NCBI GenBank assembly: GCA_039566865.1 | Contig: CM076951.1 | Span: 12,905,484-12,969,483 of the forward strand | From: Aurelia coerulea | Lineage: Eukaryota > Cnidaria > Scyphozoa > Semaeostomeae > Ulmaridae | DNA length: 64,000 nucleotides | Direction: 5' to 3' | In this document: positions 34,016-47,231 of the stretch, piece by piece | Position numbering within the stretch: position 1 is the stretch's first letter | Layout: each line of letters opens with the position of its first letter | Notes under the pieces: model-generated | Databases searched by the model: none | What the model was told of the DNA's origin: nothing | What the model saw: the letters and a program-made list of their open reading frames with translations, nothing else | Made by a program: the position numbers and the translations under genes

Positions 34016-34687
34016 CTATAGAGTCTTCACAACTCCAGCAGGAAGATATTTGTTGGCGTATTTTAAGAAGCCGATAGCTCGGGAAGCTTTTGCAGTGACC
34101 GTTTTTATTTGCTCCTTCCATGTGAGATTTTCGTCGATTTGAACATCTACACCAAAGTACTTAGTATTACTTGCAAGTTCGACTCTAGTCTCACGAATGG
34201 AAGGTTGGAAAGTTTGATTTGAAATCTCTAGATGCTTCTTCTTATGTTTGGTGGCAATTAACATAGAATGGGTTTTAGTTGCGTTGAGGGATAGTTTGTT
34301 CCTCTTTAGCCACATATCAAATTTCCGTAGATCTTCATTGATAGCCTCGTTCAACTGAGTAATTTCTTTCAAAAAATGATAAATACTTGTATCATCAGCA
34401 TGCATAGACACTTTAAAGTTCTTTATAACGGATGGAAGGTCATTTATGTAGACTAAAAATAGGAGTGGGCCGAGACAAGAGCCCTGTGTCCTTGATGCTT
34501 CTATATTAGAGTCTACACCATTAACTCGACAATGCTGCTTTCTGTTGGAATGCTGAAGAGGCTTGGTTAAAGGTTCCCTCCGTTTGTAAACTCCCATGCA
34601 AAGTTTGATAAAGAAGATATTTTCTGAATAATGCATCACGTGACCGATCTCGATAAGGAAAAGTTTATGATCTAGGTCGGATTGCAT
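34016..34687 (-). pseudogene. LINE RT fragment, satellite unit 2 (223 codons, open)
   Basis: Open from MQSDLDHK to GVVKTL. It includes ADD, NKLSLNATKTHSM (RT thumb start) and WKEQIKTVTAKASRAIGFLK. The next codon is a stop, although YSSIVEPNFHYCGSVWG continues in another frame, showing truncation of a longer LINE ORF. Only the RT half after the catalytic A-box is present, so it cannot act as an RT. Confidence 0.85.
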
Positions 34688-36404
34688 GGAATAATCTAGT
34701 TCACAACGATCGGCCGGCTAAATGCAGCTTCACCGTCCACCAAAAATCCCCACGCTTTTTCTGACTATCCCAGTATATTCTACAAAATTTAAGTTACAGT
34801 GTGCACTGTTTGAAAGGAATGTTTTTGTCCACTTGACCTCCTCTTCCGTTTTTTTTAGCCAAAAAGGGTAACTCTGATTTTAGTTTTACTTATAGTTTGA
34901 GGTTACCTATCGATCTTTCGCAACTAAGCAACAAATTAAACATGTTTTAAATGTTGAGAATTTAGATAACAGTATTGTTTGGGTTAGCAAGGGTAATCAA
35001 ACTTCAGAGCAAAAATTTGTATACAGGCTTCTTGGAGCATCCAGTATTGACCTGTTAGCTGTCCTGGTGTCATGAAAGTAGAGGCAGACACTTTTTAACG
35101 TTTGAATTTTCTTCAACTCTTGACAGGGAGATAACAAAAGAAGAAGAGAGGAGAAAAGATAGGGAGGTCTATGTGCCTAAGCACAGACGATGAGGTAATG
35201 GGTCCTGTTATCCACTGGGTGAGTCAGAAAAAAGAATCCCCATTTGGAAGACCACATCAGATAAAAAGATGAGAATTTTAGAGATTATACAAACCAACCT
35301 GAGCAATAACCCAAACTCATTCACATCTATTATTTGTCAAAATAGGAGGCAATTTTTGATAATCTCTGGCAAAACATGATTTGGGCCTAAGCCATTGTAC
35401 TGAAGAAGGTATGGTAGGATTTAGATCAAGAGTATCTTTAATTAAATCCTATATTTGATTTATATCGATGGTATGATCTAAATGAATCGAGCTCTTCACA
35501 ACTCTACACAAGAATTCTTGGCACAGTGGTAATATGCAAATTAATTGTATGGATTTCAAAAGTTTGACTTATTTTTCACATTCAATATTTATGATATTTA
35601 ACAATGTCCTTTAGTCAATTTGAAATGCCTTTATAGCATTGTTGTACACAATTTCTAACAGCACCTCATGCAGGCCTCTAAAAATTCGCAAAAATTTTAA
35701 TTTTCTACTGTGCACATTGATATTTTCTAATGCATTTTGTATAACATCATAGTTTCTCATTTTAGGAAATCGATTTGATCACATTCGAAGACGAGGAGCT
35801 AGATGGCAGTTATGTAAAAATGAAGATAAGTGAATATGCAATTGAGTGAATTATTAAGAAAATAGATAAGCAATTAAGTGAAGAAGTAAGTTACAAATTA
35901 ATCATATAGGTCAGCCAGTAAGTCAGTAAATGAATAAGTAGGCAAGTAACCAAGCAAGCAAGTTCAAAACAAGTAAATGATTAACATTATTAGGTAGCAG
36001 TAAATAAATTAGTAATTACGTAGTGAGTAATTTAATTAGTATGTAGCACGGTTGATCCGCTATATTTAGACAAGTTAAGCTAAATACATAGAGGTTACAA
36101 AGTTGTAGACTGTAACAATGGCTGCGGTCACACTACTGTATTTCCCGTTGTAATGTGAACTGCTTCACTTTATTGAAATTTATCTTTACCGCCAAAACGC
36201 ACGGCAATATAACGGTACAGCAACGCCCGGTCACACAATGGTATGATGTATCATGTGACAACCACTCAAGGCTTTGATTGGTTTATTCTCCAAAACAACG
36301 CTAAAGTTTAGCTAGGGACCATGTTTTGCCAGCTGTTGTTGCATGTGGAATTGCAGCATCCCCAAACAGAGCCACAGTAGTGGAAATTAGGCTCTACGAT
36401 GCTG

Positions 36405-37075
36405 CTATAGAGTCTTCACAATTCCAGCAGGAAGATATTTGTTGGCGTATTTTAAGAAGCCGATAGCTCGGGAAGCTTTTGCAGTGACCGTTTTTATTTG
36501 CTCCTTCCATGTGAGATTTTCGTCGATTTGAACATCTACACCAAAGTACTTAGTATTACTTGCAAGTTCGACTCTAGTCTCGCGAATGGAAGGTTGGAAA
36601 GTTTGATTTGAAATCTCTAGATGCTTCTTCTTATGTTTGGTGGCAATTAACATAGAATGGGTTTTAGTTGCGTTGAGGGATAGTTTGTTCCTCTTTAGCC
36701 ACGTATCAAATTTCCGTAGATCTTCATTGATAGCCTCGTTCAACTGAGTAATTTCTTTAAAAAATGATAAATACTTGTATCATCAGCATGCATAGACACT
36801 TTAAAGTTCTTTATAACGGATGGAAGGTCATTTATGTAGACAAAAAATAGGAGTGGGCCGAGACAAGAGCCCTGTGTCCTTGATGCTTCTATATAAGAGT
36901 CTACACCATTAACTCGACAATGCTGCTTTCTGTTGGAATGCTGAAGAGGCTTGGTTAAAGGTTCCCTCCCTTTGTAAACTCCCATGCAAAGTTTGATAAA
37001 GAAGATATTTTCTGAATAATGCATCATGTGACCGATCTCGATAAGGAAAAGTTTATGATCTAGGTCGGATTGCAT
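36405..37075 (-). pseudogene. LINE RT fragment, satellite unit 3 (frameshifted)
   Basis: A 1-nt deletion in the T/A run (TTTCTTTAAAAAATG instead of TTTCTTTCAAAAAATG, near 36757) splits the frame into 37075-36740 and 36743-36405. Units 5 and 7 share the deletion. Confidence 0.85.
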
Positions 37076-38790
37076 GGAATAATCTAGTTCACAACGATCG
37101 GCCGGCTAAATGCAGCTTCACCGTCCACCAAAAATCCCCACGCTTTTTCTGACTATCCCAGTATATTCTGCAAAATTTAAGTTACAGTGTGCACTGTTTG
37201 AAAGGAATGTTTTTGTCCACTTGACCTCCTCTTCCGTTTTTTTAGCCAAAAAGGGTAACTCTGATTTTAGTTTTACTTATAGTTTGAGGTTACCTATCGA
37301 TCTTTCGCAACTAAGCAACAAATTAAACATGTTTTAAATGTTGAGAATTTAGATAACAGTATTGTTTGGGTTAGCAAGGGTAATCAAACTTCAGAGCAAA
37401 AATTTGTATACAGGCTTCTTGGAGCATCCAGTATTGACCTGTTAGCTGTCCTGGTGTCATGAAAGTAGAGGCAGACACTTTTTAACGTTTGAATTTTTTC
37501 AACTCTTGACAGGGAGATAACAAAAGAAGAAGAGAGGAGAAAAGATAGGGAGGTCTATGTGCCTAAGCACAGACGATGAGGTAATGGGTCCTGTTATCCA
37601 CTGGGTGAGTCAGAAAAAAGAATCCCCATTTGGAAGACCACATCAGATAAAAAGATGAGAATTTTAGAGATTATACAAACCAACCTGAGCAATAACCCAA
37701 ACTCATTCACATCTATTATTTGTCAAAATAGGAGGCAATTTTTGATAATCTCTGGCAAAACATGATTTGGGCCTAAGCCATTGTACTGAAGAAGGTATGG
37801 TAGGATTTAGATCAAGAGTATCTTTAATTAAATCCTATATTTGATTTATATCGATGGTATGATCTAAATGAATCGAGCTCTTCACAACTCTACACAAGAA
37901 TTCTTGGCACAGTGGTAATATGCAAATTAATTGTATGGATTTCAAAAGTTTGACTTATTTTTCACATTCAATATTTATGATATTTAACAATGTCCTTTAG
38001 TCAATTTGAAATGCCTTTATAGCATTGTTGTACACAATTTCTAACAGCACCTCATGCAGGCCTCTAAAAATTCGCAAAAATTTTAATTTTCTACTGTGCA
38101 CATTGATATTTTCTAATGCATTTTGTATAACATCATAGTTTCTCATTTTAGGAAATCGATTTGATCACATTCGAAGACGAGGAGCTAGATGGCAGTTATG
38201 TAAAAATGAAGATAAGTGAATATGCAATTGAGTGAATTATTAAGAAAATAGATAAGCAATTAAGTGAAGAAGTAAGTTACAAATTAATCATATAGGTCAG
38301 CCAGTAAGTCAGTAAATGAATAAGTAGGCAAGTAACCAAGCAAGCAAGTTCAAAACAAGTAAATGATTAACATTATTAGGTAGCAGTAAATAAATTAGTA
38401 ATTACGTAGTGAGTAATTTAATTAGTATGTAGCACGGTTGATCCGCTATGTTTAGACAAGTTAAGCTAAATACATAGAGGTTACAAAGTTGTAGACTGTA
38501 ACAATTGCTGCGGTCACACTACTGTATTTCCCGTTGTAATGTGAACTGCTTCACTTTATTGAAATTTATCTTTACCGCCAAAACGCACGGCAATATAACG
38601 GTACAGCAACGCCCGGTCACACAATGGTATGATGTATCATGTGACAACCACTCAAGGCTTTGATTGGTTTATTCTCCAAAACAACGCTAAAGTTTAGCTA
38701 GGGACCATGTTTTGCCAGCTGTTGTTGCATGTGGAATTGCAGCATCCCCAAACAGAGCCACAGTAGTGGAAATTAGGCTCTACGATGCTG

Positions 38791-39462
38791 CTATAGAGTC
38801 TTCACAATTCCAGCAGGAAGAAATTTGTTGGCGTATTTTAAGAAGCCGATAGCTCGGGAAGCTTTTGCAGTGACCGTTTTTATTTGCTCCTTCCATGTGA
38901 GATTTTCGTCGATTTGAACATCTCCACCAAAGTACTTATTATTACTTGCAAGTTCGACTCTAGTCTCGCGAATGGAGGGTTGGAAAGTTTGATTTGAAAT
39001 CTCTAGATGCTTCTTCTTATGTTTGGTGGCAATTATCATAGAATGGGTTTTAGTTGCGTTGAGGGATAGTTTGTTCCTCTTCAGCCATGTATCAAATTTC
39101 CGTAGATCTTCATTGATAGCCTCGTTCAACTGAGTAATTTCTTTCAAAAAATGATAAATACTTGTATCATCAGCATGCATAGACACTTTAAAGTTCTTTA
39201 TAACGGATGGAAGGTCATTTATGTAGACTAAAAATAGGAGTGGGCCGAGACAAGAGCCCTGTGTCCTTGATGCTTCTATATAAGAGTCTACACCATTAAC
39301 TCGACAATGCTGCTTTCTGTTGGAATGCTGAAGAGGCTTGGTTAAAGGTTCCCTCCGTTTGTAAACTCCCATGCAAAGTTTGATAAAGAAGATATTTTCT
39401 GAATAATGCATCATGTGACCGATCTCGATAAGGAAAAGTTTATGATCTAGGTCGGATTGCAT
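38791..39462 (-). pseudogene. LINE RT fragment, satellite unit 4 (223 codons, open)
   Basis: Full-length open version, with private changes (MIIATKH; NNKYFGGDV) and the KFLPAG variant (GAAGAAATTTG in the plus strand) shared only with units 6 and 8. Confidence 0.85.
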
Positions 39463-40577
39463 GGAATAATCTAGTTCACAACGATCGGCTGGCTAAATGC
39501 AGCTTCACCGTCCACCAAAAATCCCCACGCTTTTTCTGACTATCCCAGTATATTCTGCAAAATTTAAGTTACAGTGTGCACTGTTTGAAAGGAATGTTTT
39601 TGTCCACTTGACCTCCTCTTCCGTTTTTTTTTAGCCAAAAAGGGTAACTCTGATTTTAGTTTTACTTATAGTTTGAGGTTACCTATCGATCTTTCGCAAC
39701 TAAGCAACAAATTAAACATGTTTTAAATGTTGAGAATTTAGATAACAGTATTGTTTGGGTTAGCAAGGGTAATCAAACTTCAGAGCAAAAATTTGTATAC
39801 AGGCTTCTTGGAGCATCCAGTATTGACCTGTTAGCTGTCCTGGTGTCATGAAAGTAGAGGCAGACACTTTTTAACGTTTGAATTTTTTTCAACTCTTGAC
39901 AGGGGGATAACAAAAGAAGAAGAGAGGAGAAAAGATAGGGAGGTCTATGTGCCTAAGCACAGACGATGAGGTAATGGGTCCTGTTATCCACTGGGTGAGT
40001 CAGAAAAAAGAATCCCCATTTGGAAGACCACATCAGATAAAAAGATGAGAATTTTAGAGATTATACAAACCAACCTGAGCAATAACCCAAACTCATTCAC
40101 TTCTATTATTTGTCAAAATAGGAGGCAATTTTTGATAATCTCTGGCAAAACATGATTTGGGCCTAAGCCATTGTACTGAAGAAGGTATGGTAGAATTTAG
40201 ATCAAGAGTATCTTTAATTAAATCCTATATTTGATTTATATCGATGGTATGATCTAAATGAATCGAGCTCTTCACAACTCTACACAAGAATTCTTGGCAC
40301 AGTGGTAATATGCAAATTAATTGTATGGATTTCAAAAGTTTGACTTATTTTTCACATTCAATATTTATGATATTTAACAATGTCCTTTAGTCAATTTGAA
40401 ATGCCTTTATAGCATTGTTGTACACAATTTCTAACAGCACCTCATGCAGGCCTCTAAAAATTCGCAAAAATTTTAATTTTCTACTGTGCACATTGATATT
40501 TTCTAATGCATTTTGTATAACATCATAGTTTCTCATTTTAGGAAATCGATTTGATCACATTCGAAGACGAGGAGCTA

Positions 40578-40876
40578 CAATCCTTGCCAAAACTCTTGAA
40601 AAAAATCACATATTTTTGCTCAGCTCTCCCCCCCTCCCCCTTACAATGTTGGTTCCTTGCGTGATTACGCATTTCTCAAGGGCACAACAACGCAGCCAAA
40701 GCGATTTTCGTGATATCTGGTGATCAGTGCTTCGGACCAACATTGTTCAGGGGGGGGGGGGGCAGGGGGGCAAGGGAAAAGAGTAGCGTGAAGTTTCCTG
40801 CACTGTATTTTGGATGCTTGGTCGGAGAAGAAAAGAGAGAAATGAAATTTTTTTCAAGTTGTTTTGGCAAGGATTG
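40578..40876. mobile_element. 299-bp TA-flanked MITE in satellite unit 5
   Basis: TIRs CAATCCTTGCCAAAAC and (inverted) the same 16 bases, continuing imperfectly to TTGAAAAAAAT. The host GAGCTAGATGGC is split as GAGCTA...TAGATGGC, a TA duplication. It contains a long G-run. Units without it show the exact empty site. Confidence 0.92.
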
Positions 40877-41481
40877 TAGATGGCAGTTATGTAAAAATGA
40901 AGATAAGTGAATATGCAATTGAGTGAATTATTAAGAAAATAGATAAGCAATTAAGTGAAGAAGTAAGTTACAAATTAATCATATAGGTCAGCCAGTAAGT
41001 CAGTAAATGAATAAGTAGGCAAGTAACCAAGCAAGCAAGTTCAAAACAAGTAAATGATTAACATTATTAGGTAGCAGTAAATAAATTAGTAATTACGTAG
41101 TGAGTAATTTAATTAGTATGTAGCACGGTTGATCCGCTATGTTTAGACAAGTTAAGCTATATACATAGAGGTTACAAAGTTGTAGACTGTAACAATGGCT
41201 GCGGTCACACTACTGTATTTCCCGTTGTAATGTGAACTGCTTCACTTTATTGAAATTTATCTTTACCGCCAAAACGCACGGCAATATAACGGTACAGCAA
41301 CGCCCGGTCACACAATGGTATGATGTATCATGTGACAACCACTCAAGGCTTTGATTGGTTTATTCTCCAAAACAACGCTAAAGTTTAGCTAGGGATCATG
41401 TTTTGCCAGCTGTTGTTGCATGTGGAATTGCAGCATCCCCAAACAGAGCCACAGTAGTGGAAATTAGGCTCTACGATGCTG

Positions 41482-42152
41482 CTATAGAGTCTTCACAATT
41501 CCAGCAGGAAGATATTTGTTGGCGTATTTTAAGAAGCCGATAGCTCGGGAAGCTTTTGCAGTGACCGTTTTTATTTGCTCCTTCCATGTGAGATTTTCGT
41601 CGATTTGAACATCTACACCAAAGTACTTAGTATTACTTGCAAGTTCGACTCTAGTCTCGCGTATGGAAGGTTGGAAAGTTTGATTTGAAATCTCTAGATG
41701 CTTCTTCTTATGTTTGGTGGCAATTAACATAGAATGGGTTTTAGTTGCGTTGAGGGATAGTTTGTTCCTCTTTAGCCACGTATCAAATTTCCGTAGATCT
41801 TCATTGATAGCCTCGTTCAACTGAGTAATTTCTTTAAAAAATGATAAATACTTGTATCATCAGCATGCATAGACACTTTAAAGTTCTTTATAACGGATGG
41901 AAGGTCATTTATGTAGACTAAAAATAGGAGTGGGCCGAGACAAGAGCCCTGTGTCCTTGATGCTTCTATATAAGAGTCTACACCATTAACTCGACAATGC
42001 TGCTTTCTGTTGGAATGCTGAAGAGGCTTGGTTAAAGGTTCCCTCCGTTTGTAAACTCCCATGCAAAGTTTGATAAAGAAGATATTTTCTGAATAATGCA
42101 TCATGTGACCGATCTCGATAAGGAAAAGTTTATGATCTAGGTCGGATTGCAT
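41482..42152 (-). pseudogene. LINE RT fragment, satellite unit 5 (frameshifted)
   Basis: Same 1-nt deletion as unit 3, giving frames 42152-41817 and 41820-41482. This unit also holds a MITE. Confidence 0.85.
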
Positions 42153-43871
42153 GGAATAATCTAGTTCACAACGATCGGCCGGCTAAATGCAGCTTCACCG
42201 TCCACCAAAAATCCCCACGCTTTTTCTGACTATCCCAGTATATTCTGCAAAATTTAAGTTACAGTGTGCACTGTTTGAAAGGAATGTTTTTGTCCACTTA
42301 ACCTCCTCTTCCGTTTTTTTTTTAGCCAAAAAGGGTAACTCTGATTTTAGTTTTACTTATAGTTTGAGGTTACCTATCGACCTTTCGCAACTAAGCAACA
42401 AATTAAACATGTTTTAAATGTTGAGAATTTAGATAACAGTATTGTTTGGGTTAGCAAGGGTAATCAAACTTCAGAGCAAAAATTTGTATACAGGCTTCTT
42501 GGAGCATCCAGTATTGACCTGTTAGCTGTCCTGGTGTCATGAAAGTAGAGGCAGACACTTTTTAACGTTTGAATTTTTTTCAACTCTTGACAGGGAGATA
42601 ACAAAAGAAGAAGAGAGGAGAAAAGATAGGGAGGTCTATGTGCCTAAGCACAGACGATGAGGTAATGGGTCCTGTTATCCACTGGGTGAGTCAGAAAAAA
42701 GAATCCCCATTTGGAAGACCACATCAGATAAAAAGATGAGAATTTTAGAGATTATACAAACCAACCTGAGCAATAACCCAAACTCATTCACATCTATTAT
42801 TTGTCAAAATAGGAGGCAATTTTTGATAATCTCTGGCAAAACATGATTTGGGCCTAAGCCATTGTACTGAAGAAGGTATGGTAGGATTTAGATCAAGAGT
42901 ATCTTTAATTAAATCCTATATTTGATTTATATCGATGGTATGATCTAAATGAATCAAGCTCTTCACAACTCTACACAAGAATTCTTGGCACAGTGGTAAT
43001 ATGCAAATTAATTGTATGGATTTCAAAAGTTTGACTTATTTTTCACATTCAATAATTATGATATTTAACAATGTCCTTTAGTCAATTTGAAATGCCTTTA
43101 TAGCATTGTTGTACACAATTTCTAACAGCACCTCATGCAGGCCTCTAAAAATTCGCAAAAATTTTAATTTTCTACTGTGCACATTGATATTTTCTAATGC
43201 ATTTTGTATAACATCATAGTTTCTCATTTTAGGAAATCGATTTGATCACATTCGAAGACGAGGAGCTAGATGGCAGTTATGTAAAAATGAAGATAAGTGA
43301 ATATGCAATTGAGTGAATTATTAAGAAAATAGATAAGCAATTAAGTGAAGAAGTAAGTTACAAATTAATCATATAGGTCAGCCAGTAAGTCAGTAAATGA
43401 ATAAGTAGGCAAGTAACCAAGCAAGCAAGTTCAAAACAAGTATATGATTAACATTATTAGGTAGCAGTAAATAAATTAGTAATTACGTAGTGAGTAATTT
43501 AATTAGTATGTAGCACGGTTGATCCGCTATATTTAGACAAGTTAAGCTAAATACATAGAGGTTACAAAGTTGTAGACTGTAACAATGGCTGCGGTCACAC
43601 TACTGTATTTCCCGTTGTAATGTGAACTGCTTCACTTTATTGAAATTTATCTTTACCGCCAAAACGCACGGCAATATAACGGTACAGCAACGCCCGGTCA
43701 CACAATGGTATGATGTATCATGTGACAACCACTCAAGGCTTTGATTGGTTTATTCTCCAAAACAACGCTAAAGTTTAGCTAGGGACCATGTTTTGCCAGC
43801 TGTTGTTGCATGTGGAATTGCAGCATCCCCAAACAGAGCCACAGTAGTGGAAATTAGGCTCTACGATGCTG

Positions 43872-44543
43872 CTATAGAGTCTTCACAATTCCAGCAGGAA
43901 GAAATTTGTTGGCGTATTTTAAGAAGCCGATAGCTCGGGAAGCTTTTGCAGTGACCGTTTTTATTTGCTCCTTCCATGTGAGATTTTCGTCGATTTGAAC
44001 ATCTACACCAAAGTACTTAGTATTACTTGCAAGTTCGACTCTAGTCTCGCGAATGGAGGGTTGGAAAGTTTGATTTGAAATCTCTAGATGCTTCTTCTTA
44101 TGTTTGGTGGCAATTAACATAGAATGGGTTTTAGTTGCGTTGAGGGATAGTTTGTTCCTCTTTAGCCACGTATCAAATTTCCGTAGATCTTCATTGATAG
44201 CCTCGTTCAACTGAGTAATTTCTTTCAAAAAATGATAAATACTTGTATCATCAGCATGCATAGACACTTTAAAGTTCTTTATAACGGATGGAAGGTCATT
44301 TATGTAGACTAAAAATAGGAGTGGGCCGAGGCAAGAGCCCTGTGTCCTTGATGCTTCTATATAAGAGTCTACACCATTAACTCGACAATGCTGCTTTCTG
44401 TTGGAATGCTGAAGAGGCTTGGTTAAAGGTTCCCTCCGTTTGTAAACTCCCATGCAAAGTTTGATAAAGAAGATATTTTCTGAATAATGCATCATGTGAC
44501 CGATCTCGATAAGGAAAAGTTTATGATCTAGGTCGGATTGCAT
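43872..44543 (-). pseudogene. LINE RT fragment, satellite unit 6 (223 codons, open)
   Basis: Open and of the KFLPAG type. The unit shares AAGTATATGATT (43438) with unit 2 rather than AAGTAAATGATT, showing mixing between units. Confidence 0.85.
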
Positions 44544-45657
44544 GGAATAATCTAGTTCACAACGATCAGCCGGCTAAATGCAGCTTCACCGTCCACCAAA
44601 AATCCCCACGCTTTTTCTGACTATCCCAGTATATTCTGCAAAATTTAAGTTACAGTGTGCACTGTTTGAAAGGAATGTTTTTGTCCACTTGACCTCCTCT
44701 TCCGTTTTTTTTAGCCAAAAAGGGTAACTCTGATTTTAGTTTTACTTATAGTTTGAGGTTACCTATCGATCTTTCGCAACTAAGCAACAAATTAAACATG
44801 TTTTAAATGTTGAGAATTTAGATAACAGTATTGTTTGGGTTAGCAAGGGTAATCAAACTTCAGAGCAAAAATTTGTATACAGGCTTCTTGGAGCATCCAG
44901 TATTGACCTGTTAGCTGTCCTGGTGTCATGAAAGTAGAGGCAGACACTTTTTAACGTTTGAATTTTTTTCAACTCTTGACAGGGAGATAACAAAAGAAGA
45001 AGAGAGGAGAAAAGATAGGGAGGTCTATGTGCCTAAGCACAGACGATGAGGTAATGGGTCCTGTTATCCACTGGGTGAGTCAGAAAAAAAAATCCCCATT
45101 TGGAAGACCACATCAGATAAAAAGATGAGAATGTTAGAGATTATACAAACCAACCTGAGCAATAACCCAAACTCATTCACATCTATTATTTGTCAAAATA
45201 GGAGGCAATTTTTGATAATCTCTGGCAAAACATGATTTGGGCCTAAGCCATTGTACTGAAGAAGGTATGGTAGGATTTAGATCAAGAGTATCTTTAATTA
45301 AATCCTATATTTGATTTATATCGATGGTATGATCTAAATGAATCGAGCTCTTCACAACTCTACACAAGAATTCTTGGCACAGTGGTAATATGCAAATTAA
45401 TTGTATGGATTTCAAAAGTTTGACTTATTTTTCACATTCAATATTTATGATATTTAACAATGTCCTTTAGTCAATTTGAAATGCCTTTATAGCATTGTTG
45501 TACACAATTTCTAACAGCACCTCATGCAGGCCTCTAAAAATTCGCAAAAATTTTAATTTTCTACTGTGCACATTGATATTTTCTAATGCATTTTGTATAA
45601 CATCATAGTTTCTCATTTTAGGAAATCGATTTGATCACATTCGAAGACGAGGAGCTA

Positions 45658-45955
45658 CAATCCTTGCCAAAACTCTTGAAAAAAATCACATATTTTTGCT
45701 CAGCTCTCCCCCCCTCCCCCTTACAATGTTGGTTCCTTGCGTGATTACGCATTTCTCAAGGGCACAACAACGCAGCCAAAGCGATTTTCGTGATATCTGG
45801 TGATCAGTGCTTCGGACCAACATTGTTCAGGGGGGGGGGGGCAGGGGGGCAAGGGAAAAGAGTAGCGTGAAGTTTCCTGCACTGTATTTTGGATGCTTGG
45901 TCGGAGAAGAAAAGAGAGAAATGAAATTTTTTTCAAGTTGTTTTGGCAAGGATTG
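45658..45955. mobile_element. 298-bp TA-flanked MITE in satellite unit 7
   Basis: Same site, orientation and TIRs as the insert at 40578. The two starts are 5080 bp apart, the length of two units. One base shorter in the G-run. It was copied with the unit rather than inserted twice. Confidence 0.92.
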
Positions 45956-46560
45956 TAGATGGCAGTTATGTAAAAATGAAGATAAGTGAATATGCAATTG
46001 AGTGAATTATTAAGAAAATAGATAAGCAATTAAGTGAAGAAGTAAGTTACAAATTAATCATATAGGTCAGCCAGTAAGTCAGTAAATGAATAAGTAGGCA
46101 AGTAACCAAGCAAGAAAGTTCAAAACAAGTAAATGATTAACATTATTAGGTAGCAGTAAATAAATTAGTAATTACGTAGTGAGTAATTTAATTAGTATGT
46201 AGCACGGTTGATCCGCTATGTTTAGACAAGTTAAGCTATATACATAGAGGTTACAAAGTTGTAGACTGTAACAATGGCTGCGGTCACACTACTGTATTTC
46301 CCGTTGTAATGTGAACTGCTTCACTTTATTGAAATTTATCTTTACCGCCAAAACGCACGGCAATATAACGGTACAGCAACGCCCGGTCACACAATGGTAT
46401 GATGTATCATGTGACAACCACTCAAGGCTTTGATTGGTTTATTCTCCAAAACAACGCTAAAGTTTAGCTAGGGACCATGTTTTGCCAGCTGTTGTTGCAT
46501 GTGGAATTGCAGCATCCCCAAACAGAGCCACAGTAGTGGAAATTAGGCTCTACGATGCTG

Positions 46561-47231
46561 CTATAGAGTCTTCACAATTCCAGCAGGAAGATATTTGTTG
46601 GCGTATTTTAAGAAGCCGATAGCTCGGGAAGCTTTTGCAGTGACCGTTTTTATTTGCTCCTTCCATGTGAGATTTTCGTCGATTTGAACATCTACACCAA
46701 AGTACTTAGTATTACTTGCAAGTTCGACTCTAGTCTCGCGTATGGAAGGTTGGAAAGTTTGATTTGAAATCTCTAGATGCTTCTTCTTATGTTTGGTGGC
46801 AATTAACATAGAATGGGTTTTAGTTGCGTTGAGGGATAGTTTGTTCCTCTTTAGCCACGTATCAAATTTCCGTAGATCTTCATTGATAGCCTCGTTCAAC
46901 TGAGTAATTTCTTTAAAAAATGATAAATACTTGTATCATCAGCATGCATAGACACTTTAAAGTTCTTTATAACGGATGGAAGGTCATTTATGTAGACTAA
47001 AAATAGGAGTGGGCCGAGACAAGAGCCCTGTGTCCTTGATGCTTCTATATAAGAGTCTACACCATTAACTCGACAATGCTGCTTTCTGTTGGAATGCTGA
47101 AGAGGCTTGGTTAAAGGTTCCCTCCGTTTGTAAACTCCCATGCAAAGTTTGATAAAGAAGATATTTTCTGAATAATGCATCATGTGACCGATCTCGATAA
47201 GGAAAAGTTTATGATCTAGGTCGGATTGCAT
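46561..47231 (-). pseudogene. LINE RT fragment, satellite unit 7 (frameshifted)
   Basis: Same frameshift as units 3 and 5 (frames 47231-46896 and 46899-46561). Its CGCGTATGG variant matches unit 5, in line with recent joint duplication. Confidence 0.85.

Noticed and set aside
40710..41000. Frames inside the satellite MITE (for example 40724-40950)
   Set aside because: They read through a G-run in a non-autonomous MITE and change with its length between the two copies.
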